Of a DNA stretch of 64,000 bases, positions 61,166 through 64,000 are shown in pieces; the stretch's first letter is position 1, and each line of letters starts with the position of its first letter. The notes under the pieces are model-generated. The model was not told the origin of the DNA and did no database searches. It worked only from the letters and a program-made list of their open reading frames with translations. Source of the stretch: Streptomyces zinciresistens K42 (lineage in GTDB: Bacteria > Actinomycetota > Actinomycetes > Streptomycetales > Streptomycetaceae); NCBI RefSeq assembly GCF_000225525.1, contig NZ_AGBF01000018.1, positions 1 to 64,000 of the forward strand, given 5' to 3'. The translations under genes were made by a program, and so were the position numbers.

Positions 61166-62392
61166 ATGCGCGGACCCGGCACATGGTGGCGGGGCAAGAG
61201 CACCCCGGCGAAGGTCGAGACGTACACCAGGTTCTCGTTCCACTTCATGGCGGTGGTCGAGGTCACGGTGGGCGCGGTCCCGGCCCTCGGCGACAGGAGC
61301 GGCTCACCCACCGTCTGGCTGATGCTGCTGGTGTGCCTGCACGCCGCAGCCTGCGCGCTGACCGTGTCCCGGTCGGTGGACTGGGTGCTCGGCCGGCGGG
61401 CGCAGCCGGTACGGCAGCTGTGGGCGCTCGGCGCCGCCACCGCGACGGTCGCCGCCCTGGCCCTCGCGATCTCCGAGTACGGCCCCGGCGACGACGGGCT
61501 CGACTCCGGGGCCGGCAGCGTCTTCAGCGTCGTACTGATCTTCGGGGTCGGGATCATGGCGCTCGGCCTGGACGGCACGCGTCAGGTGTACGTCGTCGTC
61601 GCCTCCTTCTCGGCGGGCGCGGGCCTGCTGGTGCTCCCCGTGGGTGTGCCGGTGCTCGGGGCGCTGATGGTCGCGCTGGTGGTGCTGCTCGGCACCACCT
61701 TCCTCGCGGTCACCGCGCTGTTCTCGGTCTGGATGCTGCGGGCCGTGTACGAACTCGACCAGGCCCGCGAGACCCGCGCCCGGCTCGCGGTGGCGGAGGA
61801 GCGGCTGCGCTTCGGCCGGGATCTGCACGACGTGATGGGACGCAACCTCGCCGTCATCGCCCTCAAGAGCGAGCTGGCCGTGCAGCTGGCCCGGCGCGGG
61901 CGGGACGCGGCGGTGGAGCAGATGATCGAGGTCCAGCGCATCGCGCGGGAGTCCCAGCGCGAGGTGCGCGATGTCGTACGGGGATACCGGGAGGCCGACC
62001 TGGAGGTCGAACTCGCCGGTGCGCAGGGCGTCCTGCGGGCGGCCGGGATCGCCTGCGAGGTGACGGGCGTGGCCGGCGGGCTGCCCGGTGAGGCGCAGTC
62101 GGCGCTGGCCTGGGTGGTGCGCGAGGCGGCCACGAACGTGTTGCGGCACGGGGACGCCCGGCGGTGTGTGGTGGGAGTTCGGGTGACGGAGGGGCGTGCG
62201 GTGCTGACGGTGGAGAACGACGGGGCCGACGGAGCCTCCGACGGGGGTGGCGGCTCCGGGCTCGCCGGGCTGCGGGAGCGGCTGGCCGCCGTGGAGGGGA
62301 CGCTGACGGCCGGGCCCGTCGGCGACGGCCTGTTCCGGCTGGTGGCCGAGGTCCCGCTGGCGCGGACCGGGGCACGGGAGGTCACCGTATGA
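61166..62392 (+). CDS. sensor histidine kinase (NarL-type, HisKA_3)
   Basis: 408 residues. Six hydrophobic segments lie in the first 200 residues. The phosphorylation site is H221 in RFGRDLHDVMGRN, and the ATPase domain has REAATNVLRHGDA (N box) and GSGLAGLRERLAAVEG (G box). It lies 18 bases after the permease and overlaps the regulator start. The sensory input is probably membrane or envelope stress linked to the transporter. Confidence 0.92.
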   Translation: MRGPGTWWRGKSTPAKVETYTRFSFHFMAVVEVTVGAVPALGDRSGSPTVWLMLLVCLHAAACALTVSRSVDWVLGRRAQPVRQLWALGAATATVAALALAISEYGPGDDGLDSGAGSVFSVVLIFGVGIMALGLDGTRQVYVVVASFSAGAGLLVLPVGVPVLGALMVALVVLLGTTFLAVTALFSVWMLRAVYELDQARETRARLAVAEERLRFGRDLHDVMGRNLAVIALKSELAVQLARRGRDAAVEQMIEVQRIARESQREVRDVVRGYREADLEVELAGAQGVLRAAGIACEVTGVAGGLPGEAQSALAWVVREAATNVLRHGDARRCVVGVRVTEGRAVLTVENDGADGASDGGGGSGLAGLRERLAAVEGTLTAGPVGDGLFRLVAEVPLARTGAREVTV

Positions 62393-63003
62393 CCGCGGTG
62401 GTGCGGCTGCTGCTCGCCGACGACGAGCATCTGATCCGGGGCGCGCTCGCCACGCTGCTGTCCCTGGAGGACGACCTCGTGATCGTCGCGGAGGCGGCCA
62501 GCGGGCCCGAGGCGCTGGCGATGGCGCGGGCCCACGCACCCGATGTCGCGGTCCTCGATCTCCAGATGCCGGGGGCGGACGGTGTGAAGGTCGCCACATC
62601 CCTGCGGGCCGAACTGCCCCGCTGCAAGGTGCTGATCGTGACCAGTCACGGACGGCCGGGGCATCTGAAACGGGCGCTTGAGGCGGGTGTGCGCGGTTTC
62701 GTGCCGAAGACCGTCAGCGCGCAGCGGCTCGCCGAGATCATCCGCACCGTGCACGCCGGGAACCGTTACGTCGACCCCGAGTTGGCCGCCGACGCGATCG
62801 CCGCCGGGGACTCGCCGCTGACCGCGCGCGAGGCCGAGGTGCTGGAACTGGCCGCCGACGGGGCGCCCGTCGCGGAGATCGCGGAGCGGGCCGCGCTGTC
62901 CCAGGGGACCGTGCGGAACTATCTGTCGTCCGCCGTCTCCAAACTCGGTGCGGACAACCGCCATGCCGCGGTGCGGCTCGCGCGGGAGCGGGGTTGGGTA
63001 TAG
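62389..63003 (+). CDS. response regulator (NarL/LuxR type)
   Basis: 204 residues. Receiver with acidic D10-D11 and phospho-acceptor D56 (VAVLDLQMPG), Lys in VPKTVS. The LuxR HTH is LTAREAEVLELAADGAPVAE and RAALSQGTVRNYLSSAVSKL. Pair of the kinase; likely target is the ABC operon itself. ATGA overlap with the kinase stop. Confidence 0.93.
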   Translation: MTAVVRLLLADDEHLIRGALATLLSLEDDLVIVAEAASGPEALAMARAHAPDVAVLDLQMPGADGVKVATSLRAELPRCKVLIVTSHGRPGHLKRALEAGVRGFVPKTVSAQRLAEIIRTVHAGNRYVDPELAADAIAAGDSPLTAREAEVLELAADGAPVAEIAERAALSQGTVRNYLSSAVSKLGADNRHAAVRLARERGWV

Positions 63004-63025
63004 TTGCTCCCGCGCCACGGCGCAT

Positions 63026-63098
63026 GCGGACGTAGCTCAGTTGGTAGAGCGCAACCTTGCCAAGGTTGAGGTCGCGAGTTCGAACCTCGTCGTCCGCT
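63026..63098 (+). tRNA. tRNA-Gly (GCC), copy 2
   Basis: 73 bases; one base different from 59222-59294 (T-loop A for G). Followed by an identical terminator, so the whole 110-base block is duplicated. Confidence 0.95.
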
Positions 63099-63106
63099 CG
63101 GGAATC

Positions 63107-63134
63107 AGACCCCGGTCTTCATCGACCGGGGTCT
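63107..63134 (+). terminator. terminator of tRNA-Gly copy 2
   Basis: Same 28-base hairpin and TTTTCG as at 59303-59330. It may also stop purC transcripts from the opposite strand. Confidence 0.9.
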
Positions 63135-63144
63135 TTTCGTTGCC

Positions 63145-64000
63145 TCAGCTCCAGCGGGTGCCGGTCAGCCGCTCGTACGCCTCCACGTACTTGGCCCGGG
63201 TCGCGTCCACGACCTCGGTCGGCAGCGGCGGCGGGGGCTGCTCGCTCGCGCGGTCCCAGCCGGACTCCGGCGAGGTCAGCCAGTCACGGACGAACTGCTT
63301 GTCGTACGACGGCTGCGGGCGGCCCGGCTGCCACCGGTCGGCCGGCCAGAAGCGCGAGGAGTCCGGGGTGAGCACCTCGTCGGCGATGACCAGGGTGTCC
63401 CCGTCGAAGCCGAACTCGAACTTGGTGTCCGCGAGGATGATGCCGCGCTCACGGGCGATGTCGCGGCCGCGGGCGTAGACGGCGAGGGTCGCCTGCCGCA
63501 GCCGCGCCGCGGTGTCGGCGCCGACCTGGCGGGCGACCTCCTCGTAGGAGACGTTCTCGTCGTGCTCGCCGACCGCGGCCTTGGTGGCCGGGGTGAAGAT
63601 CGGGGCGGGCAGTTCGGAGCCGTCGACGAGGCCCTCGGGGAGGGCGAGGCCGCAGACGGTGCGGGACTGCTCGTACTCGGCGAGGCCGGAGCCGGTGAGA
63701 TAGCCGCGGGCCACCGCCTCGACGGGGACCATGTCCAGCGCCTTGCAGACCAGGGTGCGGCCTCGCCAGTCGGCGGGGGCGCCCGCGGGCGGCTCGGTGC
63801 TCAGCACGTGGTGGGGGACCAGGTCGTGGAACCGGTCGAACCACCACAGGGAGAGCTGGGTGAGGATGCGGCCCTTGTCGGGGATCTCCGTGGGCAGCAC
63901 CCAGTCGTAGGCGGACATGCGGTCGCTGGCGACCATCACGAGGTCGCCGTCCTCGTTGCGGTACAGCTCGCGCACCTTTCCGGTGTGCAGGTGCACCAAG
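63145..64000 (-). CDS. purC: SAICAR synthetase, N-terminus outside the window
   Basis: 285 codons visible. Signature blocks are HTGKVRELYRNEDGDL, VASDRMSAYDWVLPTEIPDK, EAVARGYLTGSGLAEYE and LADTKFEFGFDGDTLVIADE with DEVLTPDSSRFWPAD. It ligates aspartate to CAIR. The start lies beyond base 64000: the family normally has about 15 more residues ahead of VHLHTGKV. On the minus strand, convergent with the response regulator. Confidence 0.96.
   Translation of the reverse strand, partial: LVHLHTGKVRELYRNEDGDLVMVASDRMSAYDWVLPTEIPDKGRILTQLSLWWFDRFHDLVPHHVLSTEPPAGAPADWRGRTLVCKALDMVPVEAVARGYLTGSGLAEYEQSRTVCGLALPEGLVDGSELPAPIFTPATKAAVGEHDENVSYEEVARQVGADTAARLRQATLAVYARGRDIARERGIILADTKFEFGFDGDTLVIADEVLTPDSSRFWPADRWQPGRPQPSYDKQFVRDWLTSPESGWDRASEQPPPPLPTEVVDATRAKYVEAYERLTGTRWS

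Overview
The window is a high-GC (about 72-74%) actinobacterial chromosome segment. Several genes are Streptomyces hallmarks: a near-perfect BldC (68 aa), valine dehydrogenase, an Lsr2-type nucleoid protein, a long N-terminally extended TrmB, the large HrpA helicase, and a purSQL / purF-purM / purC set. From my knowledge of the family, the backbone gene order (regulator, LhgO, TrmB, PrsW, M23 peptidase, SpoIIE-type phosphatase, DEAD-box helicase, HrpA, bldC, vdh, purM, purF, purLQS, lsrL, purC) matches the S. coelicolor SCO4070-SCO4115 neighbourhood read in reverse. The organism is therefore almost certainly a Streptomyces or a very close relative.

Layout. 1-4.5 kb: end of an NPCBM-type carbohydrate-binding protein, an ECF sigma factor with a membrane partner, and two glycosyltransferases. 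4.5-15.6 kb: an asparagine-synthetase-like protein, a sporulation-associated regulator, LhgO, TrmB, PrsW, an M23 peptidase under a c-di-AMP riboswitch, and a PP2C/SpoIIE phosphatase. 15.65-27.9 kb: accessory DNA lying between two identical initiator tRNA genes. It holds a Tn7-like element with intact ends but a deleted core (tnsA, 3'-broken tnsB, a TniQ-like remnant, and two cargo genes), a MarR/RibA/RibD-like module with three matching palindromic operators, an ABC-transporter operon and a frameshifted pseudogene.

27.9-34.5 kb: a second accessory block between tRNA-fMet and tRNA-Lys. It has an HD hydrolase, a Nudix hydrolase and an XRE/DUF5919-type regulator facing a tightly packed operon: HAD phosphatase, radical SAM enzyme, P-loop kinase, methyltransferase, CYTH triphosphatase-fold protein and a Cys-rich small protein. 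I do not recognise this set as a characterised pathway; it is the best candidate here for an undescribed system. A dead IS3-type orfA closes the block.

34.7-63 kb: a DEAD-box helicase with an RGG-like repeat tail, a lipoprotein, a small zincin, a metallophosphoesterase, a tRNA Glu-Asp-Phe cluster, HrpA, a second tRNA-Asp, a small Cys protein, bldC, a hypothetical protein, vdh, a DUF3073 protein, purM-purF, a META lipoprotein, an MDMPI/SCP2-like protein, an M23-like protein, an ArsR regulator, purLQS, an Lsr2 paralogue, three tRNA-Gly genes, an ABC transporter plus two-component system, and finally purC running off the right edge. One tRNA-Gly (UCC) has aberrant D and T arms resembling non-proteogenic glycine tRNAs.

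How the genes work together: purine synthesis (purS, purQ, purL, purF, purM, purC) is spread over three transcription units. Developmental and envelope control (BldC, LsrL, sporulation-associated regulator, c-di-AMP-controlled hydrolase) is interleaved with RNA metabolism (two helicases, TrmB, ten tRNA genes). The long open frames antisense to real genes are products of the high GC content and are not annotated.
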